Positions 1 to 8,587 of a stretch of 64,000 nt of DNA are shown here, piece after piece (within the stretch, counting starts at the first letter, position 1; each line of letters begins with the position of its first letter). A program made the position numbers and the translations under genes. The notes under the pieces were generated by a model that saw only the letters and a program-made list of their open reading frames with translations, searched no databases and was not told the DNA's origin. This DNA comes from Nocardioides sp. T2.26MG-1 (lineage in GTDB: Bacteria; Actinomycetota; Actinomycetes; Propionibacteriales; Nocardioidaceae). The stretch lies in assembly GCF_950101795.1 (NCBI RefSeq), contig NZ_CATNLZ010000033.1:60916-124915 (forward strand), in the 5' to 3' direction.

Positions 1-143
1 GGGGGGGCGGGCGCCCCCACCCCGCGGTCGACCCAGCCATCTGGTGGACCAGTTGCCGTCCACAGCGGCACGCGCGACCGGGTTGTCCACAGGCGCATGG
101 GCGCCTTGGTCGGGACGCCGCTGGAGTGGCGAGAACACCGAGC

Positions 144-1106
144 ATGACGACCCTCTCCCTGAACAGCATCCAGCTACGACACGACCACGTGCTCATGACC
201 CATGAGCTCCTGACGGCCGGCTACGACGACCGCGACATCACCCGCATGGTCCGCAGCGGCGAGCTGCACCGGCTCCGCCACGGGGCCTACACCTTCGGGG
301 CGCTCTGGAAGGAGCTCGACCAGGTCGAACGCCGCAAGCTCGTCGCCCACGCCACCCTGCGGAGCGCGCGCTCCCCCGCGGCTCTGGCCGGGCCGAGCGC
401 AGCCGACGTCCTCGGGGTCCCGGTGTGGGACATGGGGGACACCACGCACCTGGTCCGGCTCGACCAGCTCGCCAATCGTCGCAAGTGCAACAAGGCCCAG
501 CACCGAGGATCGCTCCTCGTCGAGGACCTCACCGTCCGGGACGGGGTGCCCCTCACCAGCGGGACGAGGACCGCGCTCGACATGATCGCGATCGGCGACA
601 TCGCCCATGCCCTGGTGACGGTCAACGGCCTGCTGCACGCCGGCGAGACGACTCCAGAGCTGCTCCAACGTCGCGCGGCCGGGATGCAGCACGACCCACA
701 CACCGCCGACACCGGGATCGTGCTCGATCTCGCCGATCCCCGCCCCGAGTCCGCGGGCGAGTCGCTGACCGTCTACCTCTGCTGGGCCCAGGGGCTGCCG
801 ATGCCAATCCCCCAGTTCGAGGTCCGGGACCGCAACGGACGCCTGATCGGCCGAGTCGACCTCGCCTGGCCGGAGCTCGGCGTGTTCCTGGAGTTCGACG
901 GCAAGCTCAAGTACGAGCGCTACCGCCGTCCCGGGGAGTCGGTCGCGGACGCTGTGCTCCGCGAGAAGCAGCGGGAGGACGCCATTCGGGAGGCCACCGG
1001 CTGGCGGTGCATCCGGATCGTCTGGGCCGACCTCTTCCAGCCCGAGCGAACCGCGGCGCGCATCCGGGCCGCCTTCGCCGCCCGCCACCGCTTGTCCGCC
1101 GCCTGA
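144..1106 (+). CDS. AbiEi-type winged-helix protein with nuclease-like C-terminus
   Basis: The N-terminal ~60 residues (TAGYDDRDITRMVRSGEL, then RLRHGAY) match the winged-helix domain of AbiEi-like antitoxin-domain proteins. The C-terminal ~110 residues look like a PD-(D/E)XK or VSR/DUF559 fold: a conserved ES, then RVDLAWP, then LEFDGK, and a final WRCIRIVWADL strand. Such two-part proteins are common and usually solitary in actinobacteria, and no AbiEii-type toxin gene lies beside it, so a toxin-antitoxin role is not supported here. ATG 144 is chosen; an in-frame GTG at 126 would add six residues. It runs convergent with glpD across a strong hairpin. Function unproven; a DNA-binding or DNA-cleaving role is inference. 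Confidence 0.8.
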   Translation: MTTLSLNSIQLRHDHVLMTHELLTAGYDDRDITRMVRSGELHRLRHGAYTFGALWKELDQVERRKLVAHATLRSARSPAALAGPSAADVLGVPVWDMGDTTHLVRLDQLANRRKCNKAQHRGSLLVEDLTVRDGVPLTSGTRTALDMIAIGDIAHALVTVNGLLHAGETTPELLQRRAAGMQHDPHTADTGIVLDLADPRPESAGESLTVYLCWAQGLPMPIPQFEVRDRNGRLIGRVDLAWPELGVFLEFDGKLKYERYRRPGESVADAVLREKQREDAIREATGWRCIRIVWADLFQPERTAARIRAAFAARHRLSAA

Positions 1107-1137
1107 GACGGCTCGCATCACCTGGCAGCCCAAACCC

Positions 1138-1211
1138 GCACGGCACGCCGCGCGCCCTCGGCGTGTCGTGCGGGGTTCGGCTGCCGGCAGCCGAACCCCG
1201 CAGACACGCCG
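1138..1211. terminator. Bidirectional hairpin terminator
   Basis: A 16-bp perfect stem with a 2-nt loop (1169-1202) is extended by outer arms CGGCGTGTC and GACACGCCG. A second overlapping stem (1138-1170) could form instead. It lies between two convergent genes, ending one base before the glpD stop. Confidence 0.7.
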
Positions 1212-2957
1212 TCAGACGATGTCGGTGGCCTGCACCCGGGCCTCGTCGGCCTCCTGGTCCGTGAGCTGGAGCTGGCTGCGTCGCTCGGCCTCGACGCGGC
1301 GCAGGTAGTGGTCGACCTCGTCGGCGGTGCGGGCCGCGTCCCAGCCGAGCTGCTCCCCCATGAGCCGCGCCACCTCGGGCGCCACACCGACACCGCGGTC
1401 GAAGGTCTCGATCGAGATGCGGGTACGTCGGGTCAGCACGTCGTCGAGGTGTCGCGCGCCCTCGTGGGTCACGGCGTAGACCACCTCGGCTGCGAGGTAG
1501 TCCTCGGCGCCCTCCAGCGGCAGCCCGAGCGCAGGGTCCGACCCGACGAGCTCGAGGAGGTCGTCGACCAGGCCGCCGTAGCGGCCGAGCAGGTGGTCGA
1601 TCCGGGCGACGTGCAGGCCCGAGCGCCGGGCGAGCAGCACCCGCTGGTTGGACCGGGTCTCCCAGTCGGCCGCACCGACGAGCGGTACCCGGTCGGTGAT
1701 CGAGTCGCGGACGGTGAGGCTCCCCGTGGTCTTGAGCGAGTGCGCGGCGGCGTCCACGGCGTCCTTGCCCATGACGCGGTACGTCGTGAGCTTGCCCCCG
1801 GCGATCATCACGAGACCAGGCACCGGTGTCACAACGGTGTGCTCGCGCGAGATCCGCGAGGTCGGCTCGGACTCCCCGGACAGCAGCGGCCGGAGCCCGG
1901 CGTACACGCCCTCGACGTCGTCGTGGTCGAGCGGTTCGCGCAGGATCGCGTTGACGTGCTCGAGGATGTACTCGATGTCGGCCCGCGACGCCGCGGGGTG
2001 CGCCAAGTCGTGGTCCCACGGGGTGTCGGTGGTGCCGATGATCCAGTGCCGGCCCCACGGGATCACGAACAGCACCGACGTGGCGGTGCGGACGATGAAC
2101 CCCGCCTCCGAGCGGATCCGGTCGCGCGGCACGACCAGGTGGATGCCCTTGCTGGCCTGCACGTGCAGCGCCCCGCGGCCGCCGACCATCTCCTGGATCT
2201 CGTCGGTCCACACCCCGGCGGCGTTGACCACGACCCGCGCCCGGACCTCCAGCTCCTCCTGGGACTCCAGATCCAGGGCACGTACGCCGACCACCCGCTC
2301 ACCCTCGCGCAGGAACCCGGTCACCTTGACGCGCGTCGCGACGTGCGCGCCGTGGATCGCGGCGGTGCGGGCCAGACCGACCACCAGGCGCGCGTCGTCG
2401 ACCTGGCAGTCCCAGTACTTGATCGCGCCGACGATGGTCTCGGCCTTGAAGTCGGGGGCGATCCGGGCGACCTGGCGGCGCAGGAGGTGCTGGTGGCGCG
2501 GGACGCCGGCGTCGTACTTGCCGAGGGCCGCCATGCCGTCGTAGATCGTCAGCCCGGCCGCGATGTAGGGCCGCTCCCAGCCGCGGTGCGTCAGCGGGTA
2601 GAGGAACGGCACCGGACGGACCAGGTGCGGCGCCAGCCGCGTGAGCAGCAGCCCGCGCTCCTGCAGCGCCTCGCGGACCAGTCCGAAGTCGAGCATCTCC
2701 AGGTAGCGCAGGCCGCCGTGGACCAGCTTGCTGCTGCGGCTGCTGGTGCCGCTCGCGAGGTCGCGCTGCTCGAGCAGCCCGGTGTGCAGACCACGGGTCA
2801 CGGCGTCCAGGGCGGTGCCGGCACCGGTCACCCCGCCGCCGACGACGAGCACGTCCAGCTCCGGCTGCCCGGGCTGGGCCAGGGTGCCCGGGGTGCTCCG
2901 CATCGCCGCGAGCGCGTGGTCACGGGCCTGGGGGCTGAGGGCGCTCGAGTGGCTCAT
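1212..2957 (-). CDS. glpD: Glycerol-3-phosphate dehydrogenase
   Basis: FAD-dependent oxidation of sn-glycerol 3-phosphate to dihydroxyacetone phosphate at the membrane, feeding glycerol and phospholipid turnover into glycolysis and the respiratory chain. The 581-residue length is normal for GlpD. The FAD dinucleotide fold is at residues ~37-47 (VVGGGVTGAG), followed by the family motif SSKLVHGGLRYLE. The core includes GAIKYWDCQVDDARLV and IIGTTDTPW, and the family's C-terminal cap domain follows residue ~390. The start is the ATG at 2957. It is divergent from the capA-like gene; no glpF or glpK is adjacent. Confidence 0.95.
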   Translation of the reverse strand: MSHSSALSPQARDHALAAMRSTPGTLAQPGQPELDVLVVGGGVTGAGTALDAVTRGLHTGLLEQRDLASGTSSRSSKLVHGGLRYLEMLDFGLVREALQERGLLLTRLAPHLVRPVPFLYPLTHRGWERPYIAAGLTIYDGMAALGKYDAGVPRHQHLLRRQVARIAPDFKAETIVGAIKYWDCQVDDARLVVGLARTAAIHGAHVATRVKVTGFLREGERVVGVRALDLESQEELEVRARVVVNAAGVWTDEIQEMVGGRGALHVQASKGIHLVVPRDRIRSEAGFIVRTATSVLFVIPWGRHWIIGTTDTPWDHDLAHPAASRADIEYILEHVNAILREPLDHDDVEGVYAGLRPLLSGESEPTSRISREHTVVTPVPGLVMIAGGKLTTYRVMGKDAVDAAAHSLKTTGSLTVRDSITDRVPLVGAADWETRSNQRVLLARRSGLHVARIDHLLGRYGGLVDDLLELVGSDPALGLPLEGAEDYLAAEVVYAVTHEGARHLDDVLTRRTRISIETFDRGVGVAPEVARLMGEQLGWDAARTADEVDHYLRRVEAERRSQLQLTDQEADEARVQATDIV

Positions 2958-2960
2958 GTG

Positions 2961-2979
2961 GGCAGTCTCGCAAACTGCC
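2961..2979. promoter_or_regulatory. Inverted repeat upstream of glpD
   Basis: GGCAGT-N7-ACTGCC lies 4 nt upstream of the glpD start in the divergent glpD/capA intergenic region. It could be an operator or a 5' UTR hairpin. No regulator is known for it. Confidence 0.3.
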
Positions 2980-3029
2980 GTATCCGGATTGTGTCCTCGC
3001 CGGTCACCCGTGACCGGTTGAATGGAGGC

Positions 3030-4214
3030 ATGGCCGGTCGACCGCTCCGTCTGGTCGCCGCCACCGCTGCCCTGGTCGCGGCGACCGTCCTGCTCGTCGC
3101 GGCCGTCGGGGTCGCGGGGCCGGCGTACCTCGGCGACGAGGCCCCGGCGCCGAGCGCCACCGCGGTCCCGACCGCCCTCGACGCCGGCGAGAGCAGCGCA
3201 CCGGAGCCCCCGGACCCGCCGCGCGCCGCCACGATCCTCATGGGCGGGGACCTGCTGTGGCACAACACGGTGTGGGCGAGCGCCGCCGAGGACCACACCC
3301 GCACCGGCACCGGTGACCGCTTCGACTTCGACCCGATGTTCGCGACGTTGCGGCCGTACGTCGAGTCCGCGGACCTGGCGCTGTGCCACGAGGAGGTGCC
3401 GTTCGCGGCGCCCGGCGAGCCGTTGCGCAGCTATCCGGTCTTCGCCGCGCCGCACCAGATCGCCCCGTGGATCGGGAGCATGGGCTGGGACGCGTGCACC
3501 ACCGCGTCCAACCACTCCATGGACGCGGGCGTCGACGGGATCGTCGAGACCGCGGACCTGCTCGAGGACGCCGGCGTGGCCCACGTGGGCACGTTCCGCA
3601 CCGCGGCCGAGCGCCGCCGACCGGTGATCCTGACGACCGATGACGGGCTGCGCGTCGGCATCGTGGCGGCGACGTACGGGCTCAACGGCTACGTGCTTCC
3701 GGCCGGCCTGGAGTGGGCGGTCTCGCAGCTCGGCGACGCCGACGACCTGCTCACCCAGGCCCACCGCGCGCGGGCGGCGGGTGCCGACATCGTGATCGCC
3801 CACGTGCACTGGGGCACCGAGTACAGCCACCTGCCCGACGCCACCCAGGTCGCGCTGGCCGAGCAGCTGACGGCCTCGCCCGACGTCGACCTGGTGCTCG
3901 GCGAGCACGCCCACGTGGTGCAGCCGATCACCAAGGTCCACGGCAAGTGGGTCGTCTACGGCATGGGCAACATGGTCGCGCAGAGCGAGCTCGAGCGCCC
4001 GGAGGCCTACGAGGGCATCACGGTCCAGGTCCAGGTCGCCGAGCAGCCGCGCGGCGGCTGGCGGATCGACGGCCTCTCCTACCTCCCGACCCAGTGGAAC
4101 CACTACACCCCCGGGAACCCGGTCCGCATCGAGCACGCCACGGGCTCCCACCTCGCGTCCATCCGCGCGGCGGTCCGCGGGGTGGGCCACCGCTCAGGAC
4201 TGGTCGAGGAGTAG
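3030..4214 (+). CDS. CapA-family metallophosphatase-like protein
   Basis: 394 residues with an N-terminal hydrophobic anchor (~8-34), a Pro/Ala-rich linker, then a CapA/PGA-synthesis-type metallophosphatase-like domain beginning at MGGDLLWH (71-78). Other family motifs are ASNHSMD, HVHWGTEY, GEHAHVVQ and YGMGNM. In Bacillus CapA belongs to the poly-gamma-glutamate machinery, but solitary CapA-like proteins are common in actinobacteria and no capB or capC is present, so the substrate is unknown and the protein is probably outside the membrane. The ATG at 3030 has GGAGG only one base upstream, so an upstream GTG (2991) or another start mode is possible. Confidence 0.85.
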   Translation: MAGRPLRLVAATAALVAATVLLVAAVGVAGPAYLGDEAPAPSATAVPTALDAGESSAPEPPDPPRAATILMGGDLLWHNTVWASAAEDHTRTGTGDRFDFDPMFATLRPYVESADLALCHEEVPFAAPGEPLRSYPVFAAPHQIAPWIGSMGWDACTTASNHSMDAGVDGIVETADLLEDAGVAHVGTFRTAAERRRPVILTTDDGLRVGIVAATYGLNGYVLPAGLEWAVSQLGDADDLLTQAHRARAAGADIVIAHVHWGTEYSHLPDATQVALAEQLTASPDVDLVLGEHAHVVQPITKVHGKWVVYGMGNMVAQSELERPEAYEGITVQVQVAEQPRGGWRIDGLSYLPTQWNHYTPGNPVRIEHATGSHLASIRAAVRGVGHRSGLVEE

Positions 4215-4236
4215 CCCACCTGGCCGCTGCACGCGG

Positions 4237-5241
4237 TCACTCCAGGCTCAGGGTCGAGCCGGGCGCGGTCAGCACCCGGTCGCAGGCGTCGGTGTCGCAG
4301 CGCCACAGTGCCCGCTCGCCGTTGCCCTGGGTGAGGACGTAGAGGTCGCCGTCGTACCAGGCGAGGTCGACGGCCGCGTCGGCGAGCGGGACGCGCCGGA
4401 CCTCGCTGGACCGGGTGTCGTAGAACGTGAGCCCGGCGGCCATGCCGTTCGCGAGCTCGTCGCCGTCGGGCGCGTAGGCGTAGGTGGTGCCGTCGGCCGA
4501 CAACGCACCCGTGGTGCCGCCGAGGGGGCCGTCGCGGCGCTCGCCGTCCGCGCCGTAGACCTCCACCTGGCCGTCGTGGACGAACACCACCGTGAGGCCG
4601 GCGGCCTCGACGCGGTCCAGCTCGACGCGGGTCCCGTCGCTGCCGAGGTCGACGGGGTGGATGCCATCGGCGGCGTGGATCAGCGGGCCGTGCCCCTCGT
4701 CGTCGACGTAGAGGGTGGCGCTACCCGCCAGGAGCGTGCCCGGACCCTGGGCGCTCCGCTGGCCGTGCTCGCCGGTGAACACGATGAGCCCGTCGGTGGT
4801 CTGGTAGGTGACGCCGGTGGGGTCGACGTACGCCGTGACGACGTCCTCGATCGGAGCGTCGCCGACACCGAGCAGGCGGTGCCCGTCGAGGACCACGAGC
4901 CGGCCGGCGAGCCGACCGAGCGGGCGACCGGACAGCCCGGTGTCGGTGAGCGAACCGCCGGGGCCGACCTCCTGCACCCGTCCGTCGAGCACGACGGGCA
5001 CGCCCACCGCCGAGCCCTCGCTCGCGACCGGGATCGACTCGGGACGGGGCAGCACGTGCGGGACCACGGCGACCACGCCCGCGACAGCGGCGATCGCGCT
5101 CGCGGCGGCGACCGTCCGCCGGGCCCGCAGGAGCCGGCGGTGGTGGCGCACCCGATCGTCGAAGCGCACGACGTCGACCGGTGGCACCGCGACGGCGTCG
5201 CGGATCTCGGTCAGGCTCTCGCGGAGGTCGGTGGGCGTCAT
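4237..5241 (-). CDS. Membrane-anchored partner of SigE-family sigma factor (module A)
   Basis: 334 residues: a ~38-residue basic cytoplasmic N-terminus, one membrane segment (~43-65) and an extracytoplasmic remainder with repeated short strand-turn units (for example YVDPTGVTYQTTDG, YVDDEGHG, LSADGTTYAYAPDG) that suggest a beta-propeller. Its ATG overlaps the sigma gene stop (ATGA), so the two are very likely translationally coupled. No HXXXCXXC zinc anti-sigma motif is visible. A role in sensing or restraining the sigma factor is inference from gene order, which is repeated in three other modules in this window. Confidence 0.75.
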   Translation of the reverse strand: MTPTDLRESLTEIRDAVAVPPVDVVRFDDRVRHHRRLLRARRTVAAASAIAAVAGVVAVVPHVLPRPESIPVASEGSAVGVPVVLDGRVQEVGPGGSLTDTGLSGRPLGRLAGRLVVLDGHRLLGVGDAPIEDVVTAYVDPTGVTYQTTDGLIVFTGEHGQRSAQGPGTLLAGSATLYVDDEGHGPLIHAADGIHPVDLGSDGTRVELDRVEAAGLTVVFVHDGQVEVYGADGERRDGPLGGTTGALSADGTTYAYAPDGDELANGMAAGLTFYDTRSSEVRRVPLADAAVDLAWYDGDLYVLTQGNGERALWRCDTDACDRVLTAPGSTLSLE

Positions 5242-5729
5242 GGCTTCATCTCCAGGTCGGGTACGGCGGCGCGGAGCCGCCTGAGGGCGTGGTGGGTCTG
5301 GCTCTTGACCGATCCGACGGAGACGCCGAGCGCCTCGGCCGTCTCCTGTTCCGACAGGTCCTCGATGTACCTGAGCACCACCGTCGCCCGCATCCGCGGC
5401 GGAAGCGTCCGGATCCCCTCCCACAGGGCCAGGTGGTCGGCCCGGACGTCGAGCCCCCCACCCTGTCCGGTGTCGGGCGTCTCGGCGACGACGGTCTCCC
5501 GCCCGCGCCGGCGCCACTGGCGCTGCGCCTGGTGGAGCATCACCGTGCGCACGTACGCATCGGTGGCGCGGCGGTCGCGGATCGAGCGCCACCGCACGCA
5601 GGTCCGGGCGAGGGCGTCCTGGAGGAGGTCCTCGGCCTGGTGGTGCTCGCCGGTGAGGAGGTACGCCGTGCGGTACAGCGCCGCCCAGCGGGCGGCCATG
5701 TACTCGGCGAACTCGGTGTCGGGTGCCAT
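5238..5729 (-). CDS. SigE-family ECF sigma factor (module A)
   Basis: 163 residues with region 2 (YRTAYLLTGEHHQAEDLLQDAL) and region 4 (LPPRMRATVVLRYIEDLSEQETAEAL, then VGSVKSQTHHALRRLR), the layout of the sigma-70 SigE family found widely in Streptomyces and Nocardioides. It directs RNA polymerase to alternative promoters. The start is ATG 5729; a GTG one codon upstream is also possible. The last base pairs overlap the downstream membrane-protein gene. A CAACC-type motif lies 32-36 nt upstream. Confidence 0.9.
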   Translation of the reverse strand: MAPDTEFAEYMAARWAALYRTAYLLTGEHHQAEDLLQDALARTCVRWRSIRDRRATDAYVRTVMLHQAQRQWRRRGRETVVAETPDTGQGGGLDVRADHLALWEGIRTLPPRMRATVVLRYIEDLSEQETAEALGVSVGSVKSQTHHALRRLRAAVPDLEMKP

Positions 5730-5739
5730 CACCGGGGGA

Positions 5740-5765
5740 AGAGCCCGCCCGGCGCCGGAAGGTTG
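5740..5765 (-). promoter_or_regulatory. CAACC-type ECF-like promoter of module A
   Basis: Read on the minus strand: CAACC (5765-5761), 16 nt, then GCTCT. The -35-like part matches the other three sigma modules; the -10-like part is the weakest of the four. Confidence 0.35.
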
Positions 5766-5798
5766 AAAGACATCGCGGACATCTTCGCCGCCACCGAC

Positions 5799-6569
5799 TC
5801 AGAGGTGGGCCGCGACCAGCTCGAGCAGAGCGGCGTGCGTCCCTGGGTCGGCCGCGGCGAGGATCCCCTCCCCCGTGTGGACGGGCCGGCCGCGGAGGTC
5901 GGTGACCACGCATCCGGCGGCCGCGCAGAGCGCGAGGCCGGCGGCGAAGTGGACGCTGTCGTCGTGCCGCCCGTCGACGAGGTACCCCGCCCGCTGGCCG
6001 GTGGCCACCCAGGCGAGCGCCAGGCTGGTCGAGGACACGCGAGCCCCGAACCGGGAGCGGAACCCGGGGTCGGCCATCAGCCGCAGGCCGAGGGGTGCGC
6101 CGTCACGCGCCCAGTCGACGTCGATGTCCACCAGGTCCGTGGGGCCGGCCACCGCTCCGGACTCGCGACCGTCGATGCCGAACGCGTCACCGCCCGTCCA
6201 GTACACCTCGCCGGCGGACGGGTGGGCGACCGCCGCGACCTGCGTGCCGGCCGCGGTCCGCAGTGCGACGTTGACCGAGTAGAGCGGGGTCCTTGCGGCG
6301 TAGTTCAACGTGCCGCACAGCGGGTCGACCAGCCAGACCCGGTCGCTGCCGGACGCGCCGGCGTCGCCGAGCTCCTCGCCGACGAACCCGTCGGCGGGCC
6401 GGGCCCGGTGGATCACCTCGAGGATCGCCCGCTCGGAGGCGAGGTCGGCCGCGGTCGCGAAGTCGGTGTCGGTCTTGTAGGTGCGCTCGAGGTCCCGGCC
6501 GTACATCGCCAGGAGCGCCGTGGCACCCGCGCGCACGGCCTCGAGGGCGACCGCCAGGTCGGTGGTCAC
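5799..6569 (-). CDS. Inositol monophosphatase-like protein with altered metal-site residues
   Basis: 256 residues with the IMPase fold: the GEE motif (VGEELGD), the WLVDP strand, and a C-terminal FAAGLALCAAAG helix. Two positions that normally hold metal-binding Asp differ: the usual DPxDGT is DPLCGT, and the usual WDxAAG is VHFAAG. It may be a non-catalytic relative or have a changed metal site. The GTG start overlaps the stop of the nitrilase-family gene (GTGA), so the two are coupled. The true substrate is unknown. Confidence 0.8.
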   Translation of the reverse strand: MTTDLAVALEAVRAGATALLAMYGRDLERTYKTDTDFATAADLASERAILEVIHRARPADGFVGEELGDAGASGSDRVWLVDPLCGTLNYAARTPLYSVNVALRTAAGTQVAAVAHPSAGEVYWTGGDAFGIDGRESGAVAGPTDLVDIDVDWARDGAPLGLRLMADPGFRSRFGARVSSTSLALAWVATGQRAGYLVDGRHDDSVHFAAGLALCAAAGCVVTDLRGRPVHTGEGILAAADPGTHAALLELVAAHL

Positions 6570-7354
6570 TCCCGCACCCGCGGACCCAGGTCGTCGCGGC
6601 GGTCGCCGACCATCGTGTGGGTCGCCCGGGTCTGCGCGACCAGCGCCGGATCGAGGTCCGCGATCGCGAGCCCCTCGTCCTCGGCGAGCCGGGCGACCGG
6701 CCGACCCTCGGGGTCGTAGACCGCCGAGCCACCGATGAAGTCGAAGGCACCGCAGCGGCCGGTGAGCGCCGACAGCACGACGTACATGCCGTTCTCGAGC
6801 GCGCGGGTGGCGTAGTAGAGGTCGCGCCGGTCGCCCCCGCCGGGGAAGTACGCCGCCGAGGCCAGGTACCCGACCGCGCCGTCGCGGGCCGCCGCCTGGG
6901 CGTGCTCCGGGAAGCAGCCGTCGTAGCAGATCGAGAGCCCCAGCTCGAGGCCGTCGACCACGATCGAGGTGCCGTGGTCGCCGACGGTGAAGAACTCGCG
7001 TTCCATGCTGTCGACATGCTGCTTGTCGTACGGCGCGGTCGCGGTGCCGTCGGGCCGGACGACGATCTGCGACAGCCGCCGGTCGGCACCCCGCCGCAGC
7101 GCGGTGCCGACGACGACCGTCACCCCGGCCGCCGCCTGCTCGCGGAGCGGGTCGAGCCACGCCCCGCCGAGGTCGCCGGCGTCGGGCAGCGGGCCGTCGA
7201 ACGCGGCGACGTCGTACCCGGTGAGGAACGCCTCCGGGAGCACCAGCAGCCGGACGTCCTGGGTGGCGGCGAGGCCGGTGAGCCGGGCCGCGGTGCGGAC
7301 GTTGGCCGTGAGGTCGCCGCTCACCGAGGCCGCCTGGCCGGCCGCGACGATCAC
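6566..7354 (-). CDS. Nitrilase-superfamily carbon-nitrogen hydrolase
   Basis: 262 residues with the Glu-Lys-Cys triad of the superfamily: E41 (LPEAFLTGY), K111 (PYDKQH) and C143 (SICYDGCFPE). These enzymes hydrolyse nitriles or amides such as N-carbamoyl compounds or omega-amides; the substrate cannot be read from the sequence. The start is GTG 7354, 18 bases downstream of the guaB3 stop codon, so guaB3, this gene and the IMPase-like gene may form one operon. The stop overlaps the next start by 4 nt. Confidence 0.88.
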   Translation of the reverse strand: MIVAAGQAASVSGDLTANVRTAARLTGLAATQDVRLLVLPEAFLTGYDVAAFDGPLPDAGDLGGAWLDPLREQAAAGVTVVVGTALRRGADRRLSQIVVRPDGTATAPYDKQHVDSMEREFFTVGDHGTSIVVDGLELGLSICYDGCFPEHAQAAARDGAVGYLASAAYFPGGGDRRDLYYATRALENGMYVVLSALTGRCGAFDFIGGSAVYDPEGRPVARLAEDEGLAIADLDPALVAQTRATHTMVGDRRDDLGPRVRE

Positions 7355-7372
7355 GCGGACCTCATGCGCGAC

Positions 7373-8479
7373 TCATTCGACGACCACCTCGACGCGCTGG
7401 AACTCCTTGAGCTCGGTGTAGCCGGTCGTCGCCATCGACCGGCGCAGCGCGCCCATGAGGTTCATGGTGCCGTCGGCGACCCGGGAGGGGCCGAACAGGA
7501 TCTCCTCGATGGTGCCGACGGTCTCGAACTGCACCCGCTGGCCGCGCGGGAGCTCGTGGTGGTGGGCCTCGGTGCCCCAATGGAAGCCGCGGCCGGGCGC
7601 GTCGGTGGCGCGCGCGAACGGCGAGCCGACCATGACGGCGTCGGCGCCGCACGCGATGGCCTTGGCGATGTCGCCGGACATGCCGATGGAGCCGTCGGCG
7701 ATCACGTGCACGTAGCGGCCGCCTGACTCGTCGAGGTAGTCGCGGCGCGCGGCCGCCACGTCGGCGACCGCGGAGGCCATCGGCACGGCGACGCCGAGCA
7801 CGGTGCGCGTGGTGTGGGCCGCTCCCCCGCCGAAGCCGACGAGGACACCGGCCGCGCCGGTGCGCATCAGGTGCAGTGCGGCCTGGTGGGTGGCGCAGCC
7901 GCCCACGATGACCGGCACGTCGAGCTCGTAGATGAACTCCTTGAGGTTCAACGGCTCGGCCTGCGAGGAGACGTGCTCGGCGGAGACCGTCGTACCCCGG
8001 ATCACGAACATGTCGACGCCCGCGTCGACCACGGTCTTGGCGAACTCCTTGGTGCGCTGCGGCGAGAGCGACCCGGCGACGGTGACGCCGGCCTCGCGGA
8101 TCTCACGCAGCCGCTCGGCGATCAGCTCGGGCTTGATCGGCTCGGTGTAGATCTGCTGGAGCCGGCGGGTGCCCTCGTTGCCCTGGAGCGCGGCGACCTC
8201 CTCGAGCAGCGGGTCGGGGTCCTCGTAGCGGGTCCACAGACCCTCGAGGTTGAGCACACCCAGACCACCGAAGCGCCCGAGCGCGATCGCCGTGGCCGGC
8301 GACATCACGGAGTCCATCGGCGCCGCCAGCACGGGGATGTCGAACCGGTAGGCGTCGATCTGCCAGGCGGTGCTGACCTCCTCCGGGTCGCGGGTGCGCC
8401 GGGACGGCACGATCGCGATGTCGTCGAAGGAGTAGGCGCGCCGGGCCCGCTTGGCCCGGCCGATCTCGATGTCGGTCAC
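7373..8479 (-). CDS. guaB3: GuaB3-family IMP dehydrogenase-related protein
   Basis: 368 residues, an IMPDH-type TIM barrel without CBS domains, the usual GuaB3 form that accompanies GuaB in actinobacteria. Recognisable parts are YSFDDIAIVPSRRTRDPEEV, VLAAPMDSVMSP, IADGSIGMSGDIAKAIACGA and the C-terminal LRRSMATTGYTELKEFQ. At the position of the IMPDH catalytic cysteine (SICTTR in the window's own GuaB) it has AAHTTR, with His at residue 222. Purine nucleotide metabolism is the expected area; the exact reaction of actinobacterial GuaB3 is unsettled. Divergent from a sigma factor gene. Confidence 0.92.
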   Translation of the reverse strand: MTDIEIGRAKRARRAYSFDDIAIVPSRRTRDPEEVSTAWQIDAYRFDIPVLAAPMDSVMSPATAIALGRFGGLGVLNLEGLWTRYEDPDPLLEEVAALQGNEGTRRLQQIYTEPIKPELIAERLREIREAGVTVAGSLSPQRTKEFAKTVVDAGVDMFVIRGTTVSAEHVSSQAEPLNLKEFIYELDVPVIVGGCATHQAALHLMRTGAAGVLVGFGGGAAHTTRTVLGVAVPMASAVADVAAARRDYLDESGGRYVHVIADGSIGMSGDIAKAIACGADAVMVGSPFARATDAPGRGFHWGTEAHHHELPRGQRVQFETVGTIEEILFGPSRVADGTMNLMGALRRSMATTGYTELKEFQRVEVVVE

Positions 8480-8504
8480 CGAGGAACTCTATCGAGGTCC
8501 GCGG

Positions 8505-8530
8505 CAACCGGGCGCGGGGTCCAGGCGGTC
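8505..8530 (+). promoter_or_regulatory. CAACC-type ECF-like promoter of module B
   Basis: CAACC (8505-8509), 16 nt, then CGGTC (8526-8530), 57 nt before the sigma start. Same spacing as modules C and D. Confidence 0.45.
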
Positions 8531-8587
8531 GGACCTGGTATGGATGCCCTGGCCGGTGAGCGGCTGATCTCGGACGCGGGAGGCGCG

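Noticed and set aside
1..125. Short GC-rich hairpin and possible gene end at the window edge
   Set aside because: The GGGGGCG/CGCCCCC stem may be a terminator of an upstream gene, but the context is missing.
126..1106. Type IV AbiE toxin-antitoxin system
   Set aside because: No nucleotidyltransferase (AbiEii) gene next to it.
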